Origin: an uncultured Eubacterium sp.
Lineage (GTDB): Bacteria > Bacillota > Clostridia > Lachnospirales > Lachnospiraceae
DNA: 12,901 nucleotides
Assembly: GCF_934295145.1 (NCBI RefSeq)
Contig: NZ_CAKRAS010000070.1
Location: 1-12,901, forward strand
Direction: 5' to 3'
The position numbers were made by a program, and so were the translations under genes. Shown here in pieces: positions 12,900 through 12,901 of this stretch (its first letter is position 1; the number at the start of each line of letters is the position of its first letter). The notes beneath the pieces were generated by a model that worked only from the letters and a program-made list of their open reading frames with translations, searched no databases and had not been told where the DNA came from.

Positions 12900-12901
12900 A
12901 G

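Overview
The window reads as chromosomal DNA of a low-GC Gram-positive anaerobe, most likely a Lachnospiraceae-type Clostridium relative. The pointers are strong AGGAGG/GGAGGTG ribosome binding sites, very A+T-rich intergenic DNA, a complete bacterial F1Fo-ATP synthase operon in atpBEFHAGDC order with Firmicute-style subunits, a DUF2798 membrane protein, and regulators typical of that group (WHG-type TetR, XRE with a membrane tail, PocR-AraC). The genus cannot be fixed from the sequence alone.

Layout. 1-150 holds the 3' end of an unidentified plus-strand gene that converges on, and overlaps by four bases, a minus-strand DHA2/LmrB-like multidrug exporter (147-1505). A TetR regulator with an unusual polar insertion (1665-2474, minus) lies upstream of the exporter on the same strand. 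Upstream of tetR is a roughly 350-bp array of 13-bp palindromes, CTAAYRRYRTTAG, repeated about every 47 bp (2493-2844); it is the most unusual DNA element here and looks like a multi-site operator. Next come a minus-strand intrinsic terminator and a possible degraded minus-strand gene (3003-3261), then a DUF2798 membrane protein (3308-3814).

3815-4117 is the leader of the ATP synthase operon: a plausible promoter, a terminator-like hairpin (possible attenuator) and two tiny overlapping ORFs where some relatives carry atpI. atpB, E, F, H, A, G, D and C follow on the plus strand (4118-10464) and encode the whole enzyme: a, c and b in the membrane; delta, alpha, gamma, beta and epsilon in F1. 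atpB appears to start at an ACG codon behind a perfect Shine-Dalgarno. The c subunit lacks two side chains of the Na+ site, so H+ coupling is the better guess. A hairpin between atpB and atpE may help overproduce subunit c.

Downstream of atpC is a ~193-bp imperfect inverted-repeat element (10478-10670), MITE-like or a very long RNA hairpin. Then comes a compact locus (10757-11116) that I interpret as a type I toxin-antitoxin system: a 31-aa single-membrane-span peptide gene whose ribosome binding site is buried in a 5' hairpin, and a divergently transcribed ~67-nt RNA. That RNA carries an 18-nt perfect antisense match to the peptide start region, and its terminator loop (UGCCAG) is exactly complementary to the terminator loop of the peptide mRNA (CUGGCA). 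The logic resembles Fst/par, but the two RNAs are divergent and each has its own terminator.

The window ends with two minus-strand regulators: an XRE-type regulator with three membrane spans (11156-11827) and a complete PocR-AraC regulator (11994-12899). No rRNA, tRNA, CRISPR array or recognisable transposase gene was seen.
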